The translations under genes were made by a program, and so were the position numbers. Below the pieces are notes generated by a model. That model ran no database searches and was not told the DNA's origin. It saw only the letters and a list, made by a program, of their open reading frames with translations. A DNA stretch of 32,757 nucleotides, taken from the NCBI GenBank assembly GCA_038207585.1, contig JBBQZP010000038.1, positions 1 to 32,757 on the forward strand. The letters are read 5' to 3'. Position 1 is the stretch's first letter. Each line of letters starts with the position of its first letter. This DNA comes from JBBQZP01 sp038207585 (lineage in GTDB: Bacteria; Pseudomonadota; Alphaproteobacteria; Rhodobacterales; Rhodobacteraceae). This document shows, one piece after another, positions 22,584 to 31,191 of this stretch.

Positions 22584-23126
22584 ATGGCCACACAGACCGA
22601 ACCGGATTGGACGGCGCTTCTGGCCCGTGTGCGTGACCGGCAGGACCGCGATGCGTTCGAAGCGCTGTTTCGCCATTTCGGGCCGCGCATCAAGGGGTTT
22701 CTGATGAAATCGGGCGCGTCGGCCACACTTGCCGAAGAATGCGCGCAGGATGTGATGGCGACCGTCTGGCAGAAAGCGCATCTGTTCGACGCCTCGCGCG
22801 CATCGGTTGCGACGTGGATTTACACCATCGCCCGCAACCGACGCATTGATGCCTTGCGCAAATCGCGCCGCCCTGAACCCGAAGACCTGCCTTGGGGCCC
22901 CGAGGCCGAACCCGATCAGGCCGAGGCGATGATGCTGGCCGAAGATACCAAGCGTCTGGGCGAGGCTTTGGCGCTGTTGCCCGAAAAGCAGCGCCAGTTG
23001 ATCGAGCGCGCCTATTATGGCGATCTGTCGCATACCGAAATTGCCGATGAAACCGGCCTGCCCCTTGGCACCATCAAATCCCGTATCAGATTGGCGCTGG
23101 AACGCTTGCGCCACAACATGACCTGA
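22584..23126 (+). CDS. rpoE: ECF sigma factor RpoE (group 11, singlet-oxygen response)
   Basis: A 180-residue ECF sigma factor. Region 2 (about 15-95) includes EECAQDVMATVWQKAHLFD and ASVATWIYTIARNRRIDALRK. A short acidic linker (PEPEDLPWGPEAEPDQ) follows, then region 4 (about 125-175) with the helix-turn-helix HTEIADETGLPLGTIKSRIR. These are the landmarks of the ChrR-bound sigma-E of Rhodobacter. Released by ChrR, it drives the response to singlet oxygen. The ATG at 22584 (or the adjacent GTG at 22581) follows AAAGGAA. The open frame reaches back to 21951, but that is only the complement of the oxidoreductase gene. chrR follows after 32 bases. Confidence 0.95.
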   Translation: MATQTEPDWTALLARVRDRQDRDAFEALFRHFGPRIKGFLMKSGASATLAEECAQDVMATVWQKAHLFDASRASVATWIYTIARNRRIDALRKSRRPEPEDLPWGPEAEPDQAEAMMLAEDTKRLGEALALLPEKQRQLIERAYYGDLSHTEIADETGLPLGTIKSRIRLALERLRHNMT

Positions 23127-23158
23127 CCCACATCACCCGACCGCTGAAAGACCCCACC

Positions 23159-23803
23159 ATGACCATTCGACATCACCTGACCGACCCGCTTTTGATGGCG
23201 TACTCCGCCGGGCAACTGCCCGAGGCTTTCAGCCTTGTCGTGGCGACCCACGTCTCGCTCTGCGACGATTGTCGCGCGCGGCTTGCGTCGTTCGATGCCA
23301 TCGGCGGTGCAGTGATCGAGGCGGATGACGCAGCGCCCATGGCCGACAGCAGCTTTGCGCAAACGATGGCGCGGGTTTCTGCCGCCCCGCAGTCCGTGCC
23401 CGCGTCGATGCCGCGAAGGGCCGGTTTGTTTCCGGCCCCGTTGGCCGATTACGTCGGCGGCGATCTTTCTGCGGTGAAATGGCGCAGCATCGGGATGGGC
23501 GTGCGGCAGGCGATCCTGCCGACAGCAAGCGATGCGTCAGTGCGGCTTTTGTACATCCCCTCGGGGCAGGCGGTTCCCGATCATGGCCATAGCGGCATGG
23601 AGTTGACGCTGGTTCTGCAAGGAGCGTTCCGCGATGACGCCGACCGCTTCGGCGCGGGCGATGTCGAGATAGCAACCGAAGACCTGCAGCATACTCCGGT
23701 CGCCGAGGCGGGAATGGATTGCATCTGTCTTGCGGCCACCGATGCGCCGTTGCGATTCAGTGGCTTCATGCCGCGCGTGTTGCAGCCGTTTTTCCGCATC
23801 TGA
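23159..23803 (+). CDS. chrR: Zinc anti-sigma factor ChrR
   Basis: ChrR holds sigma-E inactive until singlet oxygen or organic peroxide triggers release and proteolysis. The 214-residue protein has the N-terminal anti-sigma domain with zinc ligands His6, His31, Cys35 and Cys38 (HVSLCDDC), the same residue numbers as R. sphaeroides ChrR. The C-terminal cupin-like domain has metal ligands His142, His144, Glu148 and His178 (DHGHSGME, LQHTP), one higher than in R. sphaeroides. The Cys188/Cys190 pair (CIC) is also kept. Both modules needed for sensing are therefore intact. It ends 9 bases from the convergent HutD/Ves gene. Confidence 0.96.
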   Translation: MTIRHHLTDPLLMAYSAGQLPEAFSLVVATHVSLCDDCRARLASFDAIGGAVIEADDAAPMADSSFAQTMARVSAAPQSVPASMPRRAGLFPAPLADYVGGDLSAVKWRSIGMGVRQAILPTASDASVRLLYIPSGQAVPDHGHSGMELTLVLQGAFRDDADRFGAGDVEIATEDLQHTPVAEAGMDCICLAATDAPLRFSGFMPRVLQPFFRI

Positions 23804-23812
23804 CCGGGCCGA

Positions 23813-24331
23813 TCAGCGCAAAAACTGCACCACAAGCACCGGCCCGCGCGTGATCTGCCCCGGCTGATCTGTCACGATCAGATCGCGCCGGGACATCTGC
23901 ACGCCGTTCCAGACCGCCGGTCCAAGTGCAAACACCGCACACTCGCCACCCACAGGTGTCGTCCCCATTTCCACCAGCCGGACAGATGCGCGCATCTGGT
24001 CACGGGCGGTCATCACGTTGAAATCCTCGCACAGCTCCTTGATCCCTGCCGCCGACACCACCACGTCGCCGGGAAAGGCCACCGGGCGCAACGGGTCGCA
24101 GCGCAGCGTGGCGTCACCCACCAGATCGAACCCCGGACCGGAGATCACGGTCAGGTTCCGGTCAGTGCCCGTAAACAGCGAAAACGGCCCGTCCTCGGCT
24201 ACAGTGGCCACGGAAATGCGCCACAGCAGGCCGCCTTGCGGATGGTCTGCGCGCATCAACTCGGTCGTTGTCCCGTGCCCGTTGGCCCAGGGCATCACCT
24301 TGTAGTCGGCCCGCGTCAGGTGCCGGATCAT
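23813..24331 (-). CDS. HutD/Ves family cupin protein
   Basis: A 172-residue bicupin-like protein of the HutD/Ves family, recognised by the N-terminal MPWANGHGTTTEL and WRISVATVAEDGPFSLFTGTDR. Family members sit in histidine-utilisation clusters (HutD, proposed to modulate them) or are cold-induced (E. coli Ves); the molecular function is not established. No hut gene is nearby. Instead it overlaps rmuC by 4 bases as the last gene of mutL-rmuC-hutD. The 9-base gap to the convergent chrR leaves no room for a normal terminator. Confidence 0.88.
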   Translation of the reverse strand: MIRHLTRADYKVMPWANGHGTTTELMRADHPQGGLLWRISVATVAEDGPFSLFTGTDRNLTVISGPGFDLVGDATLRCDPLRPVAFPGDVVVSAAGIKELCEDFNVMTARDQMRASVRLVEMGTTPVGGECAVFALGPAVWNGVQMSRRDLIVTDQPGQITRGPVLVVQFLR

Positions 24332-25488
24332 TCGGCGGCACGGTCGCTGATCAGGGGCGGGGTGATCTCGGGTGGCAACTCTTCGAAATCGAAATTGTCC
24401 AGCCGGGCCGCCCGTTTGCCCGCCCGTTCGGCGGCGGTGCCGATGCCTTCAAGATCGGCGCGGGCCTGATTGAAATGGGTGTTCAGCTTGTCGACCCGTT
24501 CGACCACCAGTTCCACATCGCGGTGCAGCATCCGCAGCGTCGCGCGGATCACCCCCGCCTGCTCGCGCATCCGCGCATCTTTCAGAACCGCGCGCATCGT
24601 GTTCAGCGTGGCCATGCAGGTGGTTGGCGAGACAATCCAGACCTTGACCTCGAACCCCTCACGCACCAATTCCGGGAAATTCGCGTGCAGTTCCGCATAG
24701 ACCGCTTCTGACGGCAGAAACATCAGCGCGCCATCCGCCGTTTCGCCCTCCAGTATATACTTCTCGGCAATTGCCTTGATATGGGCGCGAACCGACAACC
24801 GCATGAACCTTTGCGCCTCGGCCACAGCGACCGGATTTTCGGCGCGGCGCAGCGCCTCATATGCCTCCAACGGGAATTTACTGTCAATCACGATCGGTCC
24901 CGGCGGGTTGGGCAGGTGGATCAGGCAATCGGCGCGCTTGCCGTTCGACAGTGTCACCTGCATCGCATAGGCGTCCGACGGCAGCGCCTTGCGGACGATA
25001 TCATTCAACTGAATTTCGCCAAACGCGCCCCGCGTCTGCTTGTTGGAAAGGATGTCCTGCAAGCCCAGCACATTGCCTGACAGCTTTTCGATATTTGCCT
25101 GCGCGCGGTCGATGGTTTCAAGCCGCTGCTGCAATTCGCCAAGGCTGCGGGCGGTGCGGGTGCTGCTGCCGTGCAGGCTTTCGCCCATGTTGCGCTGCAC
25201 TTCGGCCAAACGCTGCTCCATCACCTTCAGCATCGCTGACTGGCTGATGGCCTGATTTTCCGACACATGGTGCAACCCGCCCGCCAGCCGTTCCTGCCCG
25301 TCCGACAGGGCCTGCACGCGCTGCGCCATCCAGCCCATTTCGCGCATCAAAGGCTCGGCCATGCCAGCCGACCGCCCCGAGGCCCGCAGGATCAGAATGA
25401 AAAAACCCAGCACCACCAAAGCGATACCGCCCGCGATCAGGATCAGCGGGTCGTTCCATGCATAGCTTTGCCCGGCGATTGTAATCAT
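24328..25488 (-). CDS. rmuC: DNA recombination protein RmuC
   Basis: RmuC limits recombination at short inverted repeats and carries a restriction-endonuclease-like core. The 386-residue protein has an N-terminal membrane helix (about 14-34, LILIAGGIALVVLGFFIL), a coiled-coil-rich region to about residue 130, then the RmuC domain with GAFGEIQLNDIV, VIDSKFPLEAYEAL and FLPSEAVYAEL. The tail is acidic. It overlaps mutL upstream and the HutD/Ves gene downstream by 4 bases each. Confidence 0.95.
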   Translation of the reverse strand: MITIAGQSYAWNDPLILIAGGIALVVLGFFILILRASGRSAGMAEPLMREMGWMAQRVQALSDGQERLAGGLHHVSENQAISQSAMLKVMEQRLAEVQRNMGESLHGSSTRTARSLGELQQRLETIDRAQANIEKLSGNVLGLQDILSNKQTRGAFGEIQLNDIVRKALPSDAYAMQVTLSNGKRADCLIHLPNPPGPIVIDSKFPLEAYEALRRAENPVAVAEAQRFMRLSVRAHIKAIAEKYILEGETADGALMFLPSEAVYAELHANFPELVREGFEVKVWIVSPTTCMATLNTMRAVLKDARMREQAGVIRATLRMLHRDVELVVERVDKLNTHFNQARADLEGIGTAAERAGKRAARLDNFDFEELPPEITPPLISDRAAE

Positions 25489-27332
25489 CTGCGCCCGAAC
25501 AGCTTTTCAATGTCAGCCAGCTTCAATTCCACATAGGTCGGCCGCCCGTGGTTGCACTGGCCCGACAAAGGCGTCGCCTCCATCTCGCGCAAAAGCGCGT
25601 TCATCTCGTCGGCCCGCATCTGGCGGCCTGATCGGATGGACCCGTGACAGGCCATCCGGCTGAGCACCGCGTCGATGCGGCCTTGCAACCGGGTGGAATC
25701 GCCCAGATCGGCAAGGTCATCCAGTAGGTCATGCACCAGCGCAGTGGCATCAATCCGGCCAAGGATCGCCGGAGTTTCCCGCACGGCGATGGCATTGCCG
25801 CCGAAGGGTTCGATGTGCAGGCCAAGGCGGGCAAGGTCTTGCGCAACCTCAAGAATACGCGCGGCATCCAGCGCCGAAAGTTCCACAATGTCGGGGATCA
25901 GCAGCGCTTGCGCTGCAATGCCCGCCCCCTGCGCCTGCACCTTGAGCCGTTCGTAGACCAGCCGTTCGTGGGCGGCGTGCTGATCGACGATGACCATTCC
26001 CGTGGCCGTCTGCGCGATGATGTAGTTTTCATGCACTTGCGCGCGGGCAGCGCCAAGGGGACGGTCAGTTTCTTCAGTTGGCGCCTCGATCCGCGCCGTG
26101 GGGGCCTCGGCGAAACCGGGCGCGTCAAAGCCTGTATCCGGGGCTTGAAACTGATAGGCGCGGGCCAAGGTCGGCTGCGAGGCGCGGTCAATCTGATAGA
26201 CGCGCGGGCCAGATTGGGGGCCGGTCTGAAACGCGGCCAGAGTTTCCCCCGCCACGGTGCTGCTGGCCCGGTGCCCGGCACCCGCCAAAGCGCTGCGCAG
26301 GCCCGACACGATCAGCGACCGCACCTCGGCGGGTTCGCGAAACCGCACTTCGGATTTCGCGGGATGCACGTTCACATCCACCCGGTCAGGCGGGCAGATC
26401 ACGTTCAGCACCGCCGCCGGGTGGCGATCCCGGCTGAGGACATCCATATAAGCCGCGCGCAAAGCGCCGATCAAAGCACGGTCCAAGACTGGACGTCCGT
26501 TCACGAACAGATGCTGTGCGACCGAACTGCCCCGCGAATAGGTCGGCAGGGCGGCATAGCCTGAAAGCCGCAGACCTTCGCGTTCAACATCAATGCGCAG
26601 TGCGTTGTCGGTGAAATCGGCGCCCAGAACGCGGGTCAGACGGCGGGCCAGGGCGTCAAACAACTCCCCCTGCTCGGCATCGGCGCGAAAGATCACGCGG
26701 CCCTCGCCGCCATCGGTGACATCGCGCAGGGTGAAGCCAACGCCCGGTTCCGCCATCGCCAGCCGCTTGATCACATCGGCAATCGCCATCGCCTCGGCCC
26801 GGTCGGACCGCATGAATTTCAGCCGTGCGGGGGTGGCAAAAAACAGATCGCGCAACTCGACCACAGTGCCGCGCGCAAGGGCTGCGGGGCGCAGGGGTGA
26901 CATGCGGCCGCCCTCGACCGTCAGCGTCACGGCGTCATGGCCCACAGCGCGGCTGGTGATCGTCAGCCGACCGACAGCGCCCAGAGATGGCAAAGCCTCA
27001 CCCCTAAAACCGAAGGAGTGGATGTTGAGCAAATCGCTGCCGTCGATCTTGGAGGTGGCATGGCGCGACAGGGCCAGCGGCAGATCGGCGGCGGTCATGC
27101 CGCAGCCATCATCCGCCACCCGGATCAGACTTTTGCCGCCCGCCGCGTAATCGACCGTGATCCGCCGGGCGCCGGCATCGACAGCGTTTTCAACCAGTTC
27201 CTTGACGGCAGAGGCGGGACGTTCCACCACCTCACCCGCCGCAATGCGATTGATCGCAGCTTCGTCCAGCTGCCGGATCACCGGGCGGGCGGGCGCATCA
27301 TCGCGGCTTATGTTGGGGGCGGGTTGGGCCAT
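25485..27332 (-). CDS. mutL: DNA mismatch repair protein MutL
   Basis: MutL couples MutS mismatch recognition to strand incision. The 615-residue protein has the GHKL ATPase domain (AINRIAAGEVVERPASAVKE, catalytic Glu48 in VENAVDAG, DDGCGM at 74-79, GFRGEAL). The C-terminal dimerisation domain contains the endonuclease motif DQHAAHERLVYE and the later CNHGRP zinc-site motif. It should therefore nick DNA itself, as in bacteria without MutH. The ATG at 27332 follows a GGTGGGGG ribosome site; an in-frame TTG at 27356 is less likely. It heads the mutL-rmuC-hutD run. Confidence 0.96.
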   Translation of the reverse strand: MAQPAPNISRDDAPARPVIRQLDEAAINRIAAGEVVERPASAVKELVENAVDAGARRITVDYAAGGKSLIRVADDGCGMTAADLPLALSRHATSKIDGSDLLNIHSFGFRGEALPSLGAVGRLTITSRAVGHDAVTLTVEGGRMSPLRPAALARGTVVELRDLFFATPARLKFMRSDRAEAMAIADVIKRLAMAEPGVGFTLRDVTDGGEGRVIFRADAEQGELFDALARRLTRVLGADFTDNALRIDVEREGLRLSGYAALPTYSRGSSVAQHLFVNGRPVLDRALIGALRAAYMDVLSRDRHPAAVLNVICPPDRVDVNVHPAKSEVRFREPAEVRSLIVSGLRSALAGAGHRASSTVAGETLAAFQTGPQSGPRVYQIDRASQPTLARAYQFQAPDTGFDAPGFAEAPTARIEAPTEETDRPLGAARAQVHENYIIAQTATGMVIVDQHAAHERLVYERLKVQAQGAGIAAQALLIPDIVELSALDAARILEVAQDLARLGLHIEPFGGNAIAVRETPAILGRIDATALVHDLLDDLADLGDSTRLQGRIDAVLSRMACHGSIRSGRQMRADEMNALLREMEATPLSGQCNHGRPTYVELKLADIEKLFGRR

Positions 27333-27384
27333 ACCCCCACCCCTAGCATGACCCAACAGATTCGGCCACAGTTTGCGGGCTGGT

Positions 27385-28692
27385 TCAGTTGGTCGATTGC
27401 AGCCCGTCCGGCTGGCCCACGATCACAAAGCGCAGCGCATCAGGCTTCAATATCCGTTTGGCCACGCGGGCGACATCGGCCAGCGTCACGGCCTCGATCT
27501 TGGCATTACGGGTCTGCGAATAATCTATCGGCAGGCCCTGCATCTGCATGCCGACCAGAATATCGGCAATCGGCCCGTTGCCATCAAACCGCAGCGGGTA
27601 CGAGCCTGTCAGATAGGTTTTCGTGGTGTCCAGTTCGGCCTGCGTGATGCCGCCCGTCGCCATCTTTTCCCATTCCGCACGGATAATCGAAACCGCCTCT
27701 GCCACCTTTGCGTTATCCGACGACAACTGCCCCAGATACAGCGCGCCGTGGTCCATCGGGTAAAGCCCGGTAGAGATGCCGTAGGTCAGGCCGCGCTTCT
27801 CGCGCACTTCGGTCATCAGACGGGCGGTGAAGCGGCCGCCGCCCAGCACTTCGTTCAGCACATAGGCGGGGAAGAAATCGGGATCATCCCGCGCGATGCC
27901 GTCATGGCCGAACATGATGACCGCCTGCGGGGTCGGGAAATCAATCACCGTCGTGCCCCCGGTCAGGCCATAGGTCGCAGGCCCCGGCAAGGGCGCGCCC
28001 GTTGCGGGCAGATCGCCTAGCAGATCGTCGATGATCTTGCCCAGCGCCTCGGGTGTAATGTCGCCCACGGCAGAGACATAAACCCGGTCGCGCGTGAGCG
28101 CCCCCTTCCACGCGGCAAGAATATCTTCGCGGGTCAGCGCCGTGACCGACGCAATCGTGCCGTCACCCGATGAGCCGTAAGGGTGGTCGCCAAAGGCCGC
28201 CGCATCAAAGGCGAGCCCCGCAATCGCGCCGGGATCTTTCGCGTCGGACGCGAGTCCCGACAGAACCTGCCCGCGCACCCGATCGACCGCATCGGCGTCA
28301 AAACGCGGCTTGGTCAGCGCCAGCCGAAGCAGGGCGACGGCCTGATCCCGGTTGTCGGTCAGAAACCGGGCGGAAACGCCGATCGCATCCTGCCCCGGCG
28401 AAAAGCCGAAACTGGCGGCAAGCGAATCGCGCGCCTCGGCAAAGCCTTGGGCATCCAAATCGCCCGCACCTTCCTCGATCAGGCCGGTCATCAGGTTGGT
28501 CGCGCCGCGCTTGCCGGGCGCATCCAGCGAGGTGCCGCCCTTGAAGCGTATCTCAAGCGCCGTGAAGGGCAGCGAGTGTTCCTCGACCAGCCAGGCGGTG
28601 ATGCCGCCGGGCGAGGTGACGGATTGAATCGCAACCTCGGCCCGGACGGGCAGCGCGAACATCAGCGCGGCAAACACGATGCGCAACATCAT
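27385..28692 (-). CDS. M16 peptidase-family protein, non-catalytic partner
   Basis: A 435-residue exported M16 homologue. Residues 1-18 are a signal peptide ending PVRA. The zinc motif HxxEH is missing: the equivalent region reads GATNLMTGLIEEGAG. The C-terminal half keeps the substrate-gripping motif REKRGLTYGIST. This is the pattern of the inactive subunit in two-gene M16 peptidases, so it probably pairs with the catalytic product of the gene just upstream, which overlaps it by 4 bases. The likely place of action is the periplasm. The substrate is unknown. Confidence 0.9.
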   Translation of the reverse strand: MMLRIVFAALMFALPVRAEVAIQSVTSPGGITAWLVEEHSLPFTALEIRFKGGTSLDAPGKRGATNLMTGLIEEGAGDLDAQGFAEARDSLAASFGFSPGQDAIGVSARFLTDNRDQAVALLRLALTKPRFDADAVDRVRGQVLSGLASDAKDPGAIAGLAFDAAAFGDHPYGSSGDGTIASVTALTREDILAAWKGALTRDRVYVSAVGDITPEALGKIIDDLLGDLPATGAPLPGPATYGLTGGTTVIDFPTPQAVIMFGHDGIARDDPDFFPAYVLNEVLGGGRFTARLMTEVREKRGLTYGISTGLYPMDHGALYLGQLSSDNAKVAEAVSIIRAEWEKMATGGITQAELDTTKTYLTGSYPLRFDGNGPIADILVGMQMQGLPIDYSQTRNAKIEAVTLADVARVAKRILKPDALRFVIVGQPDGLQSTN

Positions 28693-30026
28693 TGCGTGGC
28701 CTCCTCGGGTTGGGTCAGGCGGCTGGTAACGGCGTGGTTGCGGTTCAGTACCAGATTGGCGGCGGCCATCACATCATCGGGGGTCACGTCCTGCAAAATC
28801 TGCGGCCAGTCCTGAACATCCTTGATCGAAAGGCCCACCGACAGGGCCGCGCCGTAACGCCGCGCCAAACCATCGGTGTTGTCACGGGCGTATATGTCTG
28901 ATGCCAGAAGCTGCGTCTTGATGCGGGCGAATGCCTTGGCATCCACGCCGTCTTTCAGGAATTTCGCGATTGTGCTGTCCATCGCCGCCTCGGCCTCGTC
29001 CAGCGTCTTGCCGGGGACCGGCACAACCACCAGACCAAAGGTTGTCGGATCAATCGTCGTCCCATCGTAGAAGGCCGAGGAATAGACGGCGACCTGAGTT
29101 TCAAACTGCAATGCCCGCGCGAAGACCGACGTGGTGCCGCTGCCGCCCAAAAGCGCCGCCAGATATTCCAGAGCCGCTGCCTGTTTCTGATCGCCCGGGT
29201 TACGCTCGGGGGCCAGATAGGTGCGGATCAGTACCGGCTGCGACACGCGCGGATCGGCCATTGATAACCGGCGTTCGGCCAGTTGCGGCGGTTCCTGCGG
29301 GCGGATGCGGGGGGTAATGCCTTCGGACGGTTTCAGTGGGCCGTAATGCGCCTCGGCCATTTTGCGCACGGCGTCGGGCATCACATCGCCCGCCACCACC
29401 AGCACCGCGTTGTTGGGCGCGTAGAATTTGGCGTAATGATCCAGCGCATCCTTGCGGCTAAGCTGTTCCATCTCGTGCCGCCAGCCGATCACCGGAATGC
29501 CGTAGGGGTGGTTCAGAAACTGCGCCGCCCCCGCCTGTTCCTGCAACAGCGAACCGGGGTCGCTGTCGATACGCTGGCTGCGTTCCTCAAGAATGACCTG
29601 ACGTTCGGGGTTCACCACTTCGTCCGTCAGGATCAGGTTGCGCATCCGGTCGGCCTCAAGCTTCATCATCAGATCAAGGCGGTCGGCGGCAACCCGTTGG
29701 AAATAGGCGGTATAATCATAGCTGGTAAAGGCGTTGTCGTTGCCGCCCTGCGCCTCGACCGTGGCGGAGAATTCACCGGGGCCGGTGGTGGGCGTGCCCT
29801 TGAACATCAGGTGTTCCAAAAAATGCGCGATGCCGGAATGACCCGGCGCTTCATCTGCCGACCCGGTTTTGTACCAGACCATCTGCACCACCACCGGCGC
29901 GCGGTGATCTTCGATGACCACCACCTCAAGCCCGTTGGGCAGGGTAAAATCGCTGACCGTTTCCGCAACAGCGGGGGCGGCAACGGCGGCCCCCCACAAC
30001 GCAAGGGCCACCAGAGAAACGCGCAT
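28689..30026 (-). CDS. M16 zinc metallopeptidase, catalytic subunit
   Basis: A 445-residue exported pitrilysin-family peptidase. A signal peptide at 1-21 (ends AVAA-AVA) precedes the mature domain. The inverted zinc motif HFLEH lies at 68-72 (ligands His68 and His72, catalytic Glu71), and a third ligand is expected in ILEERS (Glu147 or Glu148). The start at 30026 is supported by GGAGAG 6 bases upstream; the frame stays open to 30326 but reads non-conserved basic text. It is followed with a 4-base overlap by the non-catalytic partner. It probably degrades peptides in the periplasm. Confidence 0.93.
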   Translation of the reverse strand: MRVSLVALALWGAAVAAPAVAETVSDFTLPNGLEVVVIEDHRAPVVVQMVWYKTGSADEAPGHSGIAHFLEHLMFKGTPTTGPGEFSATVEAQGGNDNAFTSYDYTAYFQRVAADRLDLMMKLEADRMRNLILTDEVVNPERQVILEERSQRIDSDPGSLLQEQAGAAQFLNHPYGIPVIGWRHEMEQLSRKDALDHYAKFYAPNNAVLVVAGDVMPDAVRKMAEAHYGPLKPSEGITPRIRPQEPPQLAERRLSMADPRVSQPVLIRTYLAPERNPGDQKQAAALEYLAALLGGSGTTSVFARALQFETQVAVYSSAFYDGTTIDPTTFGLVVVPVPGKTLDEAEAAMDSTIAKFLKDGVDAKAFARIKTQLLASDIYARDNTDGLARRYGAALSVGLSIKDVQDWPQILQDVTPDDVMAAANLVLNRNHAVTSRLTQPEEATQ

Positions 30027-30111
30027 TGAAACTCTCCGCATCATTTGGGGAACAGCTATGGGTAAGCGGGCCCGGATCAAGCCCGGTGCCGCCGAAGTGA
30101 CCGGCTTTGGC

Positions 30112-30636
30112 TTACTGCAACGCCTCAAGCGGGGTTGCCGACGGGTTGCCAGCACCCGCACGACGCCAGCGGGCCAGTTCCGCATCCTGATCCAGCGACT
30201 GCCGTTTGTAGGCGCGGTAATAGACGTTTTTCGCAAAGATGCGTTCCAGCAAGCGGCCGTCGTTCTTGCGGCGGAATTCAAGGTCTTCGGTAGCAAGGGT
30301 CTGGCGGATATCGCCGGCCGTGCCAAAGCGCGTGGCTTGCGCTACCAAAGCGCCATCGCGGCCCGGAATTCCATTGCCCCCCTGCGCGCGACCGCCAAGT
30401 GCGATGATCGCATCTTCGGTGGGCGTGGGGTCGGTGCGGCTGAACCCGCCCGGCGTGGGTTCGGGCAGCGCCACCAGATCTTCGGGTTGCTGCAGGGCTT
30501 TGGGCGGCAGGATCGAGAATTCATCGGGGCCGTTGGTTTCGGACCGGATGTTGAGCAGTTTCGGTTCTTTGGGCGAACAGGCCACCAGTGCAAGCACCAA
30601 TGCCACCGCGATCATCGCCCCTTTTGCTGCCCGCAT
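30112..30636 (-). CDS. DUF3035 family lipoprotein
   Basis: A 174-residue predicted lipoprotein. The start at 30636 gives a short signal peptide (KGAMIAVALVLALVAC) with the lipobox LVAC, so LspA, encoded just upstream, should process it. The mature part is proline-rich at first (FSILPPKALQQPEDLVALPEP) and ends in a basic, charged region (RRKNDGRLLERIF). This is the DUF3035 pattern found in Rhodobacterales beside lspA and M16 genes. Its function is unknown. Envelope placement and the peptidase neighbours suggest a role in envelope quality control, but this is inference only. Confidence 0.88.
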   Translation of the reverse strand: MRAAKGAMIAVALVLALVACSPKEPKLLNIRSETNGPDEFSILPPKALQQPEDLVALPEPTPGGFSRTDPTPTEDAIIALGGRAQGGNGIPGRDGALVAQATRFGTAGDIRQTLATEDLEFRRKNDGRLLERIFAKNVYYRAYKRQSLDQDAELARWRRAGAGNPSATPLEALQ

Positions 30637-30674
30637 ACCCAGTCTCCGACCCGTTCCGTTTCCGTGTTTAGCGC

Positions 30675-30702
30675 AAAGACCCCGGCGCGTCACGGGGTCT
30701 TT
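30675..30702 (-). terminator. Hairpin at the end of lspA
   Basis: AAAGACCCCG and CGGGGTCTTT (30675-30684 and 30693-30702) make a perfect 10-pair stem with an 8-base loop. On the minus strand the stem ends in TCTTT, then GCG, so the T-run is only three bases. The stem includes the last codons and the stop of lspA. It probably attenuates or ends transcription before the DUF3035 gene, whose start is 39 bases further on. Confidence 0.6.
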
Positions 30703-31190
30703 CGGCGGCGCGGGGCCGCACGGCCACCCTTGCCATCACCGGCGAAAAGCACAAGGCCAATGGCACCGGCGAAAATCGCCACATCGGCCACGTTGAACGC
30801 ATAGGGATTCTCGATCCCGCAGCAAGACATGTTCAGGAAATCGGCCACCGCGCCGTAAATCACCCGGTCCACCACATTGCCGAACGCGCCGCCGATCAAC
30901 AGCCCCGCCGCCAGCCGCGCCCATTTCGACTGCCCGCCCCGCGCGATCCAGACCCAGACCCAGACCGCAATCGCAACCGCCACGGCAATCAGCAGCCACC
31001 GCATCACGTCGGCATGGCTGGACAGCAGGCCGAAATTCACGCCCCGGTTCCACGCCATGCGGAAGTTGAGGAAGGGTGAGATCACGTCGATCTCGCCCCG
31101 CCCTTCAAGGTTCAACCCCTTGACCACAGCCCATTTGCTGGCCTGATCGACCAGAAACGTGATCAGCGCTGTCAGGGCGACCAACCGCAT
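30690..31190 (-). CDS. lspA: Lipoprotein signal peptidase (signal peptidase II)
   Basis: LspA cleaves the signal peptide of diacylglyceryl-modified prolipoproteins in the inner membrane. The 166-residue, four-helix protein has the family motifs ITFLVDQASK (N-terminal), NRGVNFGL, the first catalytic aspartate in GGAFGNVVDRV, and the second in FNVADVAIF. The start at 31190 lies one base after the purH stop; the longer frame to 31268 only reads purH in another frame. The C-terminus is basic (RRRKTP), and its codons form half of the terminator-like hairpin. Confidence 0.96.
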   Translation of the reverse strand: MRLVALTALITFLVDQASKWAVVKGLNLEGRGEIDVISPFLNFRMAWNRGVNFGLLSSHADVMRWLLIAVAVAIAVWVWVWIARGGQSKWARLAAGLLIGGAFGNVVDRVIYGAVADFLNMSCCGIENPYAFNVADVAIFAGAIGLVLFAGDGKGGRAAPRRRKTP

Positions 31191-31191
31191 C

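Noticed and set aside
30027..30326. 100-codon extension of the catalytic M16 gene
   Set aside because: It overlaps the DUF3035 gene in another frame. The shorter start has a good ribosome site and a signal peptide.
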